Positions 1 to 8,852 of a stretch of DNA of 64,000 bases are shown piece after piece; position 1 is the first letter of the stretch, and each line of letters starts with the position of its first letter. Origin of the DNA: Sciscionella marina DSM 45152 (GTDB taxonomy: Bacteria > Actinomycetota > Actinomycetes > Mycobacteriales > Pseudonocardiaceae). The stretch spans positions 1,054,001 to 1,118,000 of the forward strand of contig NZ_KB905380.1 in assembly GCF_000379465.1 (NCBI RefSeq), read 5' to 3'. Below the pieces are notes generated by a model, which saw only the letters and a program-made list of their open reading frames with translations, did no database searches and was not told where the DNA came from. The position numbers were made by a program, and so were the translations under genes.

Positions 1-707
1 CGCCCCGGTTCGACCCGGGGCCGTTGCTGCGCTCACCCCGGTTCGCGGTGCAGCGCACCCTGCTGCGCCAGCCGGGTGCCGAAGCGCAGGACTACGGCGA
101 GCAGATCGACGACATCCTCGCCCTGCTCGCCGGGACCTACCGGGGCCCCGACGGCACTCCGGCGCACGCGATCCCCGGGCAGGACGCGGATGTGCAGCTG
201 TGGATCCTGGGCAGCAGCGGCGGGCAGAGCGCGGAAGTGGCCGGGCGCAACGGTTTGCGGTTCGCCGCCAACTACCATGTCAGCCCGGCGACGGTACTCG
301 AGGCGGCGCACGGCTACCGCGCGGCGTTCCGTCCGTCCGCGGAGCTGGATCGCCCGCACGTCAGCGTTTCCGCCGATGTGGTGGTCGCCGAGGACGAAGA
401 CACCGCGCGCGAACTCGCCACCGGGTACGGGCTCTGGGTGCGCGGCATCCGGGACGGCAGCGGCGCGATTCCCTATCCCAGTGCGAAAGAGGCCGCCGCG
501 CACCGGTGGACCGAGCAGGACAGGACGCTGGTCGCCGACCGGGTGGACACCCAGTTCGTCGGCACCCCTGGCCAGGTCGCCGACCAGCTCGAGCTGTTAC
601 GGGAGGCCACCGCGGCCGACGAGCTGATCATCACGACGATCACCCATGAACACGCCGACCGGGTGCGCTCTTACGAACTGCTCGCCGAGGAGTGGCACCG
701 GCGCTGA
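1..707 (+). CDS. LLM-class flavin-dependent oxidoreductase, C-terminal part (5' end outside window)
   Basis: The frame is open from the window edge (codon phase starts at base 3), so the true start lies upstream; the TTG at 24 is probably not the start. The residues match the C-terminal half of luciferase-like monooxygenases: a GSSGGQSAEVAGRNGLRF-type strand, then FAANYHVSP, the insertion helix with VSADVVVAEDEDTAREL, and near the end FVGTPGQVADQLELL, the family's 'VGTPEQVA' element. Such enzymes use FMN or F420 to oxidise small molecules; the substrate cannot be told from this fragment. A rare TTA leucine codon lies at 597-599. The next gene starts 20 bp downstream on the same strand, so the two may be co-transcribed. 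Class assignment is firm, function is open. Confidence 0.85.
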   Translation, partial: PRFDPGPLLRSPRFAVQRTLLRQPGAEAQDYGEQIDDILALLAGTYRGPDGTPAHAIPGQDADVQLWILGSSGGQSAEVAGRNGLRFAANYHVSPATVLEAAHGYRAAFRPSAELDRPHVSVSADVVVAEDEDTARELATGYGLWVRGIRDGSGAIPYPSAKEAAAHRWTEQDRTLVADRVDTQFVGTPGQVADQLELLREATAADELIITTITHEHADRVRSYELLAEEWHRR

Positions 708-726
708 GCGGCTATCCTGGAGTTCC

Positions 727-1431
727 ATGGAACCCGTGGAAACCCAGCCGCCCCTGTCCGAGGTCCGCACCGCGCAGCGCCGGTTCGTCCTGGAGTGCGC
801 GCGGCTGGACGAGACACGGCTACGGGAGCCCTCGGAACTGCCGGGATGGACCCGCGCACACGTCATCGTGCACGTCATGGACAACGCACGCGCCTTCGCC
901 CGGCTTGCCGAGTACGCGCTGCGCCGTGAACGGGTCGACCTGTACGAGGGCGGTCAACAGGAGCGGAACGCGATCATCGAGGAACTCGCGCTGCTACCCG
1001 CCGCCGAACTGCTCGAACGGCTACGCACCGAATGCGCCCGGTTCGAGGAAGTCTATTCCCGAGCGAGCGCAGCGGACCTCGCGTTCCCGGTGCGGTTCCG
1101 CAATCGCGGGCTCGGCTTCACGGTGTACACCCGCTGGCGGGAGGTGTGGATCCACCTCGTGGACACCGGCCTCGGGGTCACCCCCGCGGACTGGCCCGCC
1201 GAGCTCGCCACGCACATCGTGGACTTCCTGCTCGAGCGCGTCCCCGTCGGCACCGAGCTGCGGGCGAGCGACACCGGGCAGAGCTGGCGCAGCGGTGCCC
1301 CGGAACACGTGGTGCGCGGGGAACTGCGCGATCTGGCCGCGTGGATCTCCGGGCGGGCCCCGCTCGGCGAACTGACCGGGGCGGACCTGGAACTCGGCGG
1401 CTGGCCCCGGCACCCGGAGCCGATCCGCTGA
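727..1431 (+). CDS. Mycothiol-dependent maleylpyruvate isomerase family protein (DinB-like fold)
   Basis: This 234-residue protein has the layout of the MDMPI/DinB superfamily. Near the N-terminus GWTRAHVIVHVMDNA (about residues 40-54) supplies two histidines of the metal site, and about residue 143 the RWREVWIHLVDTGLG segment supplies the third. Family members are metal-dependent thiol transferases or isomerases that use mycothiol, an actinobacterial thiol; maleylpyruvate isomerase is the characterised example, but most homologues have unknown substrates. I start it at ATG 727 (MEPVETQPPL), not at the in-frame GTG at 646 that would overlap the previous gene, because the family begins about 40 residues before the GWT motif. 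It converges with the next gene with a 1-bp gap. Confidence 0.8.
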   Translation: MEPVETQPPLSEVRTAQRRFVLECARLDETRLREPSELPGWTRAHVIVHVMDNARAFARLAEYALRRERVDLYEGGQQERNAIIEELALLPAAELLERLRTECARFEEVYSRASAADLAFPVRFRNRGLGFTVYTRWREVWIHLVDTGLGVTPADWPAELATHIVDFLLERVPVGTELRASDTGQSWRSGAPEHVVRGELRDLAAWISGRAPLGELTGADLELGGWPRHPEPIR

Positions 1432-1432
1432 G

Positions 1433-2722
1433 TCACTCCGTGGCCAGTATGGCCTCGATCCGTTCGGTGAGCCGATCGAGCTGTGCACGGTACGTGCCGG
1501 GCATGCCCGGGGCGGTGCGGGCGGCGACGGCCTGTTCGGCGCTCGGTGTCTCGAACCGCTCCCCCGCCGCGACCCGCGCGGCCACGGCATGGTGCGCGTC
1601 GCGGAAGCTGGCGCCCTCGGTGACCATCCGTTCAGCGACATCGGTGGCCACGGTGCGCCCGTCGTCGGCGGCCGCCCCCATGGCCTCCGCGTCGAATCCG
1701 AGCGTGGCATAGGCCAGCGCCATGACCGCGGTGGCCTCGGTGACGGCGTCGAACTGCTCGTAGGTCTGCGGCCGGGTGTCCTGCAGATCCCGGTTGTAGG
1801 CCAGCGGGATCCCCTTGATCAGGCTGAGCAACCCGGTCAGCCGCCCGATCGCGATACCGGCCCTGCCGCGAACCAGTTCGGCGACATCCGGGTTCTTCTT
1901 CTGCGGCATCATGCTCGATCCGGTGGCCACCGCATCGGAGAGTTCCGCGAAACCGAACTCCTGCGAGGTCCACAGCACCAGCTCCTCGGCCATCCGGGAA
2001 AGGTGCACCATGGTCACTGTGGCCGCATAGCAGAAGTCCAGCAGGAAATCCCGGTCGGACACCGCGTCGATGCTGTTCTCGAACGCCGCGTCCATGCCGA
2101 GTTCGGCCGCACTGTAGCCGGGATCGAGGCCGAGGCTGCTCCCCGCGAGCGCGCCCGCCCCGAGCGGGGACGCGTTCGCGGCCTCCCCGGCCGAGGTGAA
2201 CCGCCCCGCGTCCCGCAGCAGGCCCGTGGCGTGCGCGGCCAGATGGTGCCCGAGCGGCACCGGCTGCGCGCGCTGCAGATGCGTGTACCCGGGCAGCAGT
2301 AGATCCCCGTCCACGCGGGCCCGGTCCACCAGTGCCCGGGCCAGTTCGGCCACCGACCGGGCCGCGGCGGTCGCAGCGTCCCGGGCCCACAACCGGGTGG
2401 CGATGGCGGTCTGGTCGTTGCGGGACCGGCCCGCGTGCACCCGTTTGCCGAGCTCGCCGAGGTGTTCGGTGAGGATGCGCTCGATCATGGAGTGGATGTC
2501 CTCGTCCCCGTCCGGCGCGAACTCCACCTCGGCCAGCGCCTCCCGCAGCCGCCGGGCATCGGGTTCCCCGAGCAGGCCCTGCCGTTCGAGCATCCGCACG
2601 TGCACGATCGAGGCCCGCAGATCGTAGGGCAGCAGCCGCCGATCCTGGTCCACGAGCACGCTGAACTCGAACACCCGCGGGTCCAGGCCGGTTTCCAGCC
2701 GTCCGCTCCACAGTGGACTCAT
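1433..2722 (-). CDS. Argininosuccinate lyase-like enzyme (fumarase/aspartase superfamily)
   Basis: The 429-residue product carries the lyase hallmarks: HAGRSRNDQ (96-104), GYTHLQRAQP with the catalytic-type His148, and the signature GSSMMPQKKNPD (268-279) with catalytic-type Ser270. It is shorter than a usual ArgH (about 460-470 residues). Two conserved ArgH stretches also differ: QVATD-type becomes QTAIAT, and the DMQEDKE-type segment becomes DLQDTRPQ. ArgH splits argininosuccinate into arginine and fumarate. Here the gene is last in an operon with a transporter, an imidazolonepropionase-like hydrolase and an AroM-family protein, with no arginine genes nearby. I infer a catabolic lyase acting on an N-amidino or N-imino aspartate-like compound. 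It overlaps the upstream stop by 4 bp (ATGA), so translation is probably coupled. Confidence 0.85.
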   Translation of the reverse strand: MSPLWSGRLETGLDPRVFEFSVLVDQDRRLLPYDLRASIVHVRMLERQGLLGEPDARRLREALAEVEFAPDGDEDIHSMIERILTEHLGELGKRVHAGRSRNDQTAIATRLWARDAATAAARSVAELARALVDRARVDGDLLLPGYTHLQRAQPVPLGHHLAAHATGLLRDAGRFTSAGEAANASPLGAGALAGSSLGLDPGYSAAELGMDAAFENSIDAVSDRDFLLDFCYAATVTMVHLSRMAEELVLWTSQEFGFAELSDAVATGSSMMPQKKNPDVAELVRGRAGIAIGRLTGLLSLIKGIPLAYNRDLQDTRPQTYEQFDAVTEATAVMALAYATLGFDAEAMGAAADDGRTVATDVAERMVTEGASFRDAHHAVAARVAAGERFETPSAEQAVAARTAPGMPGTYRAQLDRLTERIEAILATE

Positions 2723-3393
2723 ACGCGTTCCCCTTCTCCGATGACCGGCACTGTCTTCTCGGTAGCCGACAGCGCGGCGATGGCATGACCGAGCACACCC
2801 GTCGGCCAGATGACCGGCAGCCCGGTCCGCGCGGCGGCATCCCGGTCCCCCGCGGTGAATCCCATGCAGTCCAGCAATAACAGCTCCGCCCCTTCGGCGG
2901 CGAGCGCCGCACCGGCCCGCCTGACATCCGGGCCCTCGCCGTACGGATCCGCCGCGGCACAGCGCACCTCGCCCGCATACGGCGACCAGCATTCCCGCGC
3001 CGTGTCCAGATCCGAGGGCAGGCTGAGCACACCGAGGCGGCGCCGGTCCGCCAGCGCGCCGACGGTGCCGCGCAGCAGCGCGCCGGTATCCAGCAACAGC
3101 AGTCCTTTCCGGCCGATCGCGGGCATGCTCCCGGTGCACAGATAGGCGGCGAGGCGGACCCGCGCGGGCAACCGGTCCACGGCATCCTGCAGCAGCGGGC
3201 CGAGCGCGTCGTGCCGCACCAGCGCGGTGCTACCGTCCGCCAGCCGGGTCTCGATGCCCGATTCGCCGGTGACCGCGTCCACGTCCACGCCGTCGAGCGC
3301 CCCGACGCACACCGTGGGCGCACCGAGGATCGCGGCCAGACCCGGTTCGATGTCCGGGCGCGGGCTCTGCCCGATGGTGAGCAGCCCGATCAC
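2719..3393 (-). CDS. AroM-family protein (Asp/Glu/hydantoin racemase-like)
   Basis: This 224-residue protein begins with TIGQSPRPD (residues 6-14), the N-terminal signature of the AroM family, and ends with LLLDCMGFTAGDR, which places a cysteine where the related aspartate/glutamate/hydantoin racemases have a catalytic one. AroM of E. coli has no established function, although it lies beside aroL. The relation to amino-acid and hydantoin racemases is known for the superfamily. Here the gene sits between a cyclic-amidine hydrolase and an ASL-like lyase, both with 4-bp overlaps, so a racemase or binding role for a chiral five-membered-ring intermediate is plausible (inference). Confidence 0.8.
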   Translation of the reverse strand: MIGLLTIGQSPRPDIEPGLAAILGAPTVCVGALDGVDVDAVTGESGIETRLADGSTALVRHDALGPLLQDAVDRLPARVRLAAYLCTGSMPAIGRKGLLLLDTGALLRGTVGALADRRRLGVLSLPSDLDTARECWSPYAGEVRCAAADPYGEGPDVRRAGAALAAEGAELLLLDCMGFTAGDRDAAARTGLPVIWPTGVLGHAIAALSATEKTVPVIGEGERV

Positions 3394-4619
3394 GAGCCCA
3401 GCGTCCTTCGCCCGCCGATGACCACCTCGCCGACCCGCGCGGTGCCCATGCTCACGCAGATCTCGTTGGGATGCGCGCAGTCCACGATGGTCAGGTCACC
3501 ACGTTTGCCGGGGTCCAGCGAACCGCGATCGTGCCCGAGCGCGCAGGCGTAGGCGGCGTTCAGCGTGGTGGCGGTGATCGCCTCCGCCGGGGTCATCCGG
3601 AACCAGCTGCTGCCCAGCGCCAGGCTCAGCAGCGTGGATGTCGGATGCAGCGCGGAGCAGTAGTCGGTGCCCAGTGCCACCGGCACCCCCTGCGCGATGA
3701 ACAGGCGCGCATTGGCCTTGCGCTCATCGAGATAGAGCTGTTCGGCGACGGGCAGCAGCACCGCGACCGTCTCGGTACCGCCGACCGCGCGGATCTCTTC
3801 GTCCGGGGTGTAGGTGAGGTGGTCCGCGCCGATCGCGCCCCCGGCCACCGCGGTGGACCAGCCGCGCGAGGCCGCGTTCGCATCGGCGTGTACCCGGGCG
3901 GGAATCCCGGCCCGCCTGGACGCTTCGAGCAGCCCGGCCGCGGTCTCCGGCTCGAACACCCCGCGCTCGCAGACCAGATCGTGCAGCCGCGCATGGCCTT
4001 GGCGCACCGCGGCGGGCAGCAGTTCGGTGCGCACGAGTTCGGCGTACTCCCGCGCGTCCCGAGCCTCCGGCGGGACCACATGCGCGCCGAGCAGGGTGAG
4101 CACCAGTTCCTGCGGGGTGTCCGCGCGGGAACGGTGCAGCAGTTCGAGCGCGCGCAGTTCCTCGGCCACCGACTGCCCGTAGCCCGTCTTCACCTCCACG
4201 GTGCTCGCCCCGCCACGCAGCAGCGCGCGATAGGTGTCCGCGAGGCCGGCAAGCAGCTCCTCGTCGCCCGCCTGCCTGGTGTGCCGTACCGCGGCCGGGA
4301 TTCCTTGCGGGCCTTCGGGTTCGGTACCCGCGAGCTTGGCCGCGTACTCCTGGTGGCGCTGCCCGCCGAACAGCGGATGGGTGTGCGATTCCACCAGCCC
4401 AGGCAGCACGGTGCGTCCGCGCGCGTCGAGTTCCGGTGCCTCACCCGCGGCACGCAGCACCTGCTCGGTGGTGCCGACCGCGGTGATGCGCCCGCCCCGG
4501 ATCGCCACCGCGCCGTCGGCGAGGATTTGCAGCTCGCCCTGCGCCCTGCCGCGCCGCGGTCCGCCCTCGTCGCGCACGAGGGCAAGCGCGCTCGCATGCG
4601 TGACGTTGAGGTCGCTCAT
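3390..4619 (-). CDS. Imidazolonepropionase-like amidohydrolase
   Basis: The 409-residue product is a full-length member of the imidazolonepropionase branch of the amidohydrolase superfamily. The metal-binding residues are visible: HTH at 79-81, His244 (VHAD), His267 (ADHL) and Asp319 (LGTDY); VEVKTGYG (141-148) and LLGAHVVP (177-184) are also family blocks. Canonical HutI opens imidazolonepropionate to formiminoglutamate. However, the HutI segment HADE(F/I) reads HADANAASRGW here, so a conserved Glu is lost, and no hutU, hutH or hutG gene is near. I therefore call it HutI-like with another substrate, perhaps imidazoloneacetate or another cyclic amidine. It has 4-bp overlaps with the upstream binding-protein gene and the downstream aroM-like gene. 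Confidence 0.85.
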   Translation of the reverse strand: MSDLNVTHASALALVRDEGGPRRGRAQGELQILADGAVAIRGGRITAVGTTEQVLRAAGEAPELDARGRTVLPGLVESHTHPLFGGQRHQEYAAKLAGTEPEGPQGIPAAVRHTRQAGDEELLAGLADTYRALLRGGASTVEVKTGYGQSVAEELRALELLHRSRADTPQELVLTLLGAHVVPPEARDAREYAELVRTELLPAAVRQGHARLHDLVCERGVFEPETAAGLLEASRRAGIPARVHADANAASRGWSTAVAGGAIGADHLTYTPDEEIRAVGGTETVAVLLPVAEQLYLDERKANARLFIAQGVPVALGTDYCSALHPTSTLLSLALGSSWFRMTPAEAITATTLNAAYACALGHDRGSLDPGKRGDLTIVDCAHPNEICVSMGTARVGEVVIGGRRTLGS

Positions 4620-5518
4620 TGCCTTCCTTTCAGGTTCAGTTCAGGTCGCGGCAGCGCCGAGCCCCGCAGATTCCAGGTGGTGAGCAGCTTCCGGTAGGTC
4701 CCGTCGGCGAACAGCTTCCGCGCGGCGGCGAGCACGGCCGCGGTCAGGCGCTTTTTCTGCTTCGCGATCGCCATCGCGTACGGCGCGGGGTTGAGCGGTT
4801 TGCCGAGCCGGACGAAGGTGCCCGGTGCCTGGGCCATGACGTAGGCGAGGGTTTCCGGTTCCTGGACCGAGGCCTCGACCCGGCCCTGCTGCAGCTGCAA
4901 CCGCGCGCTCGCCGAGGAGTCCACGCCGACGATCTCGATGGGATGTGCCCCGCATTCCGTTGCGCTGTAGTTCTTGATGGTCTCGTAGTTGTCGGTGACC
5001 TTGCTCAGCCCGATGGAGTGCCCGCACAACTGATGCAGGTCCGCGATCGTGCCCGCCTTGCGCGCGGTGGTGAACACCTGTGCTCCGGACTGGAAATAGT
5101 CCACCATGTCCAGGGTTTTCTCCCGGGTCTTGGAATCCGAGAGCCCGGAGATCACCACATCGACCCGGTTCGTGCTCAGCGAGTTGATCAGCTGGTCGAA
5201 CGGGGAGACCGAGATGCGCAGCCGCACCCCGAAGGTTTTCGCCAGTGCCCGCGCGAAATCCAGATCGAATCCGTGGATCTCCTCCGAACCGGGCGGGCGG
5301 AATTCCATCGGTGCGAAGATCGGGTTCAGCCCGAGCACCAGCTCGCCACGGCCGCGGATGTCCTCCGGCAACAGGTCGCGCAGCTTCGGATCGGTGCGCA
5401 CGGTGTCGAGCACCGCCCGGTTCGACGGCGGATGCAGGGCCGCGGTATCGCGCGGGCTGGCGCAGCCGCTCAGCAGCAGCGCGGCCGCGAGTACCAGGAT
5501 CACGGGTTTGCCCATCAC
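4616..5518 (-). CDS. Polar amino acid ABC transporter substrate-binding lipoprotein
   Basis: A 300-residue periplasmic-binding-protein type 3 (SBP_bac_3) family protein. The N-terminus is a lipoprotein signal with lipobox LLSGC (Cys19), so the mature protein should be anchored to the outer face of the membrane. The core has [29 protein letters not shown] and [15 protein letters not shown], the usual amino-acid-binding blocks. It overlaps the ATPase gene stop by 4 bp (5515-5518) and is followed immediately by the hydrolase. It presumably captures the compound that the downstream enzymes degrade; a polar amino-acid-like ligand is the family expectation. ATG 5515 is an alternative start one codon later. 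Confidence 0.9.
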   Translation of the reverse strand: MMGKPVILVLAAALLLSGCASPRDTAALHPPSNRAVLDTVRTDPKLRDLLPEDIRGRGELVLGLNPIFAPMEFRPPGSEEIHGFDLDFARALAKTFGVRLRISVSPFDQLINSLSTNRVDVVISGLSDSKTREKTLDMVDYFQSGAQVFTTARKAGTIADLHQLCGHSIGLSKVTDNYETIKNYSATECGAHPIEIVGVDSSASARLQLQQGRVEASVQEPETLAYVMAQAPGTFVRLGKPLNPAPYAMAIAKQKKRLTAAVLAAARKLFADGTYRKLLTTWNLRGSALPRPELNLKGRQ

Positions 5519-6291
5519 AGCACCTTCGACAGGAACGCTCGGCAGCGCTCGGTTTTCGGGTTTCCGAGCACCTCCCCGGGCGCGCCGGATTCGACGACGA
5601 GCCCGGCGTCCATGAAGGCGACGGTGTCCGCGACCTCGCGGGCGAACCCCATCTCATGGGTCACCACGATCATCGTCATCCGCTGCTCGGCGAGCGTGCG
5701 CATCACGTCCAGTACCTCGCCGACCAGTTCCGGGTCCAGGGCCGAGGTCGGCTCGTCGAACAGCAGCACGGCCGGTTCCATGGCCAAGGCCCGCGCGATC
5801 GCCACCCGCTGCTGCTGTCCGCCGGACAGTTGCGAGGGATAGTTCCGCTCCTTGCCCGCGAGGCCGACCTGAGCGAGCAGTTCGCGCCCGCGCTCCGCGG
5901 CCTCGGACTTGGGGCGGCCGAGCACCTGGACCGGGCCCTCCATCACGTTCTCCAGCGCGCTCATGTGACCGAACAGGTTGAAGTGCTGGAACACCATGCC
6001 GACCCGGGCGCGGAACGAGGCCACATCGCGTTCGCGCAACTGGTAGAGCTTGCCGTCGCGTTTGCGGTAGCCGACGAATTCCCCCTCCACTTCGAGGATC
6101 CCGCCGTCGATCGCCTCGAGCCGATTGAGACAGCGCAAGAAGGTCGATTTGCCAGAGCCGGACGGGCCGATCAGGCAGCACACCTCACCGGCCGCGACCG
6201 AGAGCGAGACCCCGCGCAGCACCTCGACATGCCCGAAGCGCTTGTGCACACCGTCGGCGAAAACCAGCGGCCCGGACACATTCTCAGCCAT
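5515..6291 (-). CDS. Polar amino acid ABC transporter ATP-binding protein
   Basis: This 258-residue ATPase has Walker [10 protein letters not shown] (42-50), the Q-loop in VFQHFNLF (100-107), the ABC signature LSGGQQQR (155-162), Walker [14 protein letters not shown] from about 175, and the switch histidine in THE (211-213). It belongs to the GlnQ/HisP group that powers uptake of polar amino acids, opines and similar small ligands. It is in an operon with the permease upstream (8-bp overlap) and the binding lipoprotein downstream (4-bp overlap), a complete single-permease importer. Confidence 0.95.
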   Translation of the reverse strand: MAENVSGPLVFADGVHKRFGHVEVLRGVSLSVAAGEVCCLIGPSGSGKSTFLRCLNRLEAIDGGILEVEGEFVGYRKRDGKLYQLRERDVASFRARVGMVFQHFNLFGHMSALENVMEGPVQVLGRPKSEAAERGRELLAQVGLAGKERNYPSQLSGGQQQRVAIARALAMEPAVLLFDEPTSALDPELVGEVLDVMRTLAEQRMTMIVVTHEMGFAREVADTVAFMDAGLVVESGAPGEVLGNPKTERCRAFLSKVL

Positions 6292-7204
6292 TGCGGCCTC
6301 CGATCGGGTTGCGGCGCCTGCTGCTGCGCATCGTGGCCCACAGGGTCTCGAGCAGCGTGGCCCGCGATCCCGTGTCGCCCCGGTTGAACCGCCGTTCCAG
6401 GAAGTACTGCCCGATGCTGAACACCGAGACCACGACCAGGTACCAGAACGCGGCCACGATCAGCAGTTCCATCACCTTGCTGTTCACGAAATAGATCTGC
6501 TGGGCCCGGTTGAGCAGTTCGGTGTAGGAGATCGCGCTGGCCATCGCCGAGGTCTTGAGCAGGTTCACGAAGTCGTTGCCCAGTGGCGGAACCACCACGC
6601 GCATCGCCTGCGGCAGCACGATCCGGCGCATGATCCGCATCGGGCGCATCCCGATCGCCATGGCCGCCTCGCGCTGGCCGCGGTCCACCGAGGCGATCCC
6701 GCCGCGCACGATCTCGGCCACGTAGGCGCCCTCGTTGATCCCGAGCCCGAGTACCGCGGCGACGAACGGCGTGATCAGCTCGATCGTCGGCATGCTCCCG
6801 ATTCCGGGGATGCCGATCGTCGGCAGCACGATCGCCAGGTTGAACCACATCAGCAGCTGCAGATAGACCGGGGTGCCACGGAACAGCCACACGTACAGCC
6901 AGGCGATGGTCCGGGTCACCGGGTTGGCCGAGAGCCGCATCAGCGCGAACAGCACGCCGAGCAGGATCCCGAGCAGCATCGCCACGATCGAGACGAGCAC
7001 CGTGTTGCCGAGACCGCTGAGCATCACGCCGACGGTCAGGAAGGAGCCGACGGTGCGCCAGTCGATCGCGCTGTCGGTGAACAGCCAGACGATATAGCCG
7101 AGTACGAGGAGCGCGACCACGCCGTAGACCCAGCGCCCATAGTGCCGAAGGGGCACCAGCTCCGGTTCCGCGCGCGTGACCGTCTCCGGGGATGCCTGCG
7201 ACAT
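6284..7204 (-). CDS. Polar amino acid ABC transporter permease (HisM/GlnP type)
   Basis: A 306-residue membrane protein. The N-terminal tail of about 25 residues is followed by about five or six transmembrane segments. The binding-protein-dependent permease loop [22 protein letters not shown] is present (the EAA motif that docks on the ATPase). The first gene of the operon, it is divergent from the PucR-type regulator. I start it at ATG 7204 (MSQASPETV); the frame is open further upstream, but that would run into the intergenic palindromes. A single permease subunit implies a homodimer, as in the GlnPQ group. Confidence 0.92.
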   Translation of the reverse strand: MSQASPETVTRAEPELVPLRHYGRWVYGVVALLVLGYIVWLFTDSAIDWRTVGSFLTVGVMLSGLGNTVLVSIVAMLLGILLGVLFALMRLSANPVTRTIAWLYVWLFRGTPVYLQLLMWFNLAIVLPTIGIPGIGSMPTIELITPFVAAVLGLGINEGAYVAEIVRGGIASVDRGQREAAMAIGMRPMRIMRRIVLPQAMRVVVPPLGNDFVNLLKTSAMASAISYTELLNRAQQIYFVNSKVMELLIVAAFWYLVVVSVFSIGQYFLERRFNRGDTGSRATLLETLWATMRSSRRRNPIGGRNG

Positions 7205-7285
7205 TGGGGTCCCCTCGGTCGAAGTCGATCTGTCGAAGTGTGATCCGTTCCGGACACTCTCCATCACCCCATACCGCGAGCGCAT

Positions 7286-7332
7286 GCTCGTAAACGAGCG
7301 AGACCGGGAATCAGATTGCTCGTATGCGAGCA
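7286..7332. promoter_or_regulatory. Two palindromes between the ABC operon and pucR (putative PucR operators)
   Basis: GCTCGT-AA-ACGAGC lies at 7286-7299 and TGCTCG-TATG-CGAGCA at 7317-7332. Both share a TGCTCGTA half-site, with centres about 32 bp apart, roughly three helical turns. The second overlaps the first possible ATG of the regulator. They lie in the only intergenic space of the divergent pair, so control of both directions by the adjacent PucR-family protein is likely (inference). Confidence 0.55.
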
Positions 7333-8852
7333 TGGTGCGCGTGATGCCCCTCGCTTCGCTGGTGCACCGGCTCGGCCCGGAACGGCTGCGCCCGCTCACC
7401 GAAACCACCGGACACGAGGTGGCCGAGCCGGTGTTCGTCTACGAACCGGGACGGACCCCTTCCGGTGGGATCGCGCTGGTCCCCGGCTCGCTGCCGGGTG
7501 CGGAGGCGATCGGCGAACTGGCCGCGGCCGGGGTCGGCGCGGCCATCGTGCGCGCGCCCGAGGCCGAGGCGGAAGCGTTCGCCGCCCGGCTCGCCGCCGA
7601 GGGCATCGGGCTGCTCCTGCTCACCGAACCGCTCGGCTGGCTCGAACTGGCCGGGCAGTTGCACGCCGTGCTCGCCGGGTCACCAGCCCCGGAGGCCAAT
7701 GGCGGCGGCGACCTGTTCGCGCTGGCGGACATGATCGCGGCCACGGTCGGTGGCGCGGTCACCATCGAGGATCCGCACGAACGGGTGCTCGCCTACTCCA
7801 GCCTCGCCGAGCAGCCCACCGACGAGGTACGCCGCGCCGCCATCCTGGGCAGGCAGGTGCCCGATCTGCCGTACAATCCGAATTCCTACGAGCGACTGCT
7901 TCAGTCCGCGGCGGTGGTCCGGTTCGCCGGGGCCGAACCGGCCCTGCTGCCCCGATTGGCCGTGGCCGTGCGCGCCGAGGGCGAACTGCTCGGTTCACTG
8001 TGGGCGATCGACGCGAACACCGAGCTCGGCACCCCGGCCGAGGACGCCCTGCTGCGCGCGGCGAACCTCACCGCGGTGCACATGGTGCGCGCCCGACAGG
8101 CCAGGGACGCCGAACGACGCAGGCGGACCAGGATGCTCGGCGATATGCTCGACGGCACCCTCTCCCCCGGGGGCTGCGCCGCCCAGCTCGGCGCCGGTCC
8201 ACGGGACAGGGCGGTCGTCCTCGCGTTCGGCCAGGACCAGCCGGTCATCGCGGACAAGCTCGCCGAGGTGGTGCGCGGCTACTTCGAGGTCTACCACCGT
8301 CCCGCGCTCTGCGGGGTCGTGGAGGACCGCGCCTACGCCGTACTCGCCGAGCCGGTCGCGGGCGGCGAACTGCCCGGCCTCGTCCGGCGCACCGTGGCCA
8401 GTGCCTCGGCAGCCCTCGGCACCCTGGTGCGCGCCGGGCTCGGTTATGAGGCGGGCGCCTGGACCGAACTGCCCCGGGCGCGGCGGGACGCCGAACGCGC
8501 GCTGCGCGCGATCACCCACCGCCCGGAGCTGGGCCCGGTAGCCGGCCGCGCCGAGGTCGCCGATCTGGTCGTGCTCCAGGAACTCGCCGCCGAACCGGGC
8601 GAGGTGCTCGGCGAACCGGTACCCGCCGTGGCCGCGATGCTCGAGCACGACCGCAGATACGGCACGCAGTACGCGCAGACCGTGCGCACCGTGCTGGCCG
8701 AGGGACCGCGCGGGGGCACGGCCGCCGAGCGGCTCGCCGTGCATCCGACCACCCTGCGCTATCGGCTGCGCCGCGCCGAGCAGCTGTTCGGGCTGCGGCT
8801 CGACGACGCGGACGCCAGGCTGGTCGCCTGGCTGCAGCTGCGTCTGCGCTGA
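7332..8852 (+). CDS. PucR-family transcriptional regulator (CdaR/PucR)
   Basis: The 506-residue product has an N-terminal PucR-like sensor region (about residues 5-130, starting LASLVHRLGPERLRPL), a middle GAF/GGDEF-like region, and the C-terminal PucR helix-turn-helix ERLAVHPTTLRYRLRRAEQLFGLRL. Family members activate purine, amino-acid or diacid catabolism. Divergent placement makes it the probable regulator of the ABC/hydrolase/lyase operon. The start is chosen at ATG 7332; ATG 7344 (MPLASL) is equally plausible and would leave the second palindrome fully upstream. The 3' end overlaps the convergent MFS gene by 94 bp. Confidence 0.85.
   Translation: MVRVMPLASLVHRLGPERLRPLTETTGHEVAEPVFVYEPGRTPSGGIALVPGSLPGAEAIGELAAAGVGAAIVRAPEAEAEAFAARLAAEGIGLLLLTEPLGWLELAGQLHAVLAGSPAPEANGGGDLFALADMIAATVGGAVTIEDPHERVLAYSSLAEQPTDEVRRAAILGRQVPDLPYNPNSYERLLQSAAVVRFAGAEPALLPRLAVAVRAEGELLGSLWAIDANTELGTPAEDALLRAANLTAVHMVRARQARDAERRRRTRMLGDMLDGTLSPGGCAAQLGAGPRDRAVVLAFGQDQPVIADKLAEVVRGYFEVYHRPALCGVVEDRAYAVLAEPVAGGELPGLVRRTVASASAALGTLVRAGLGYEAGAWTELPRARRDAERALRAITHRPELGPVAGRAEVADLVVLQELAAEPGEVLGEPVPAVAAMLEHDRRYGTQYAQTVRTVLAEGPRGGTAAERLAVHPTTLRYRLRRAEQLFGLRLDDADARLVAWLQLRLR

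Noticed and set aside
1433-2722. Calling the lyase a biosynthetic argH
   Set aside because: Altered conserved segments, short length and a catabolic transporter operon without arginine genes argue against it.
3390-4619. Calling the hydrolase a true hutI of a histidine operon
   Set aside because: No hutU/H/G/F nearby and the HADE segment is changed.
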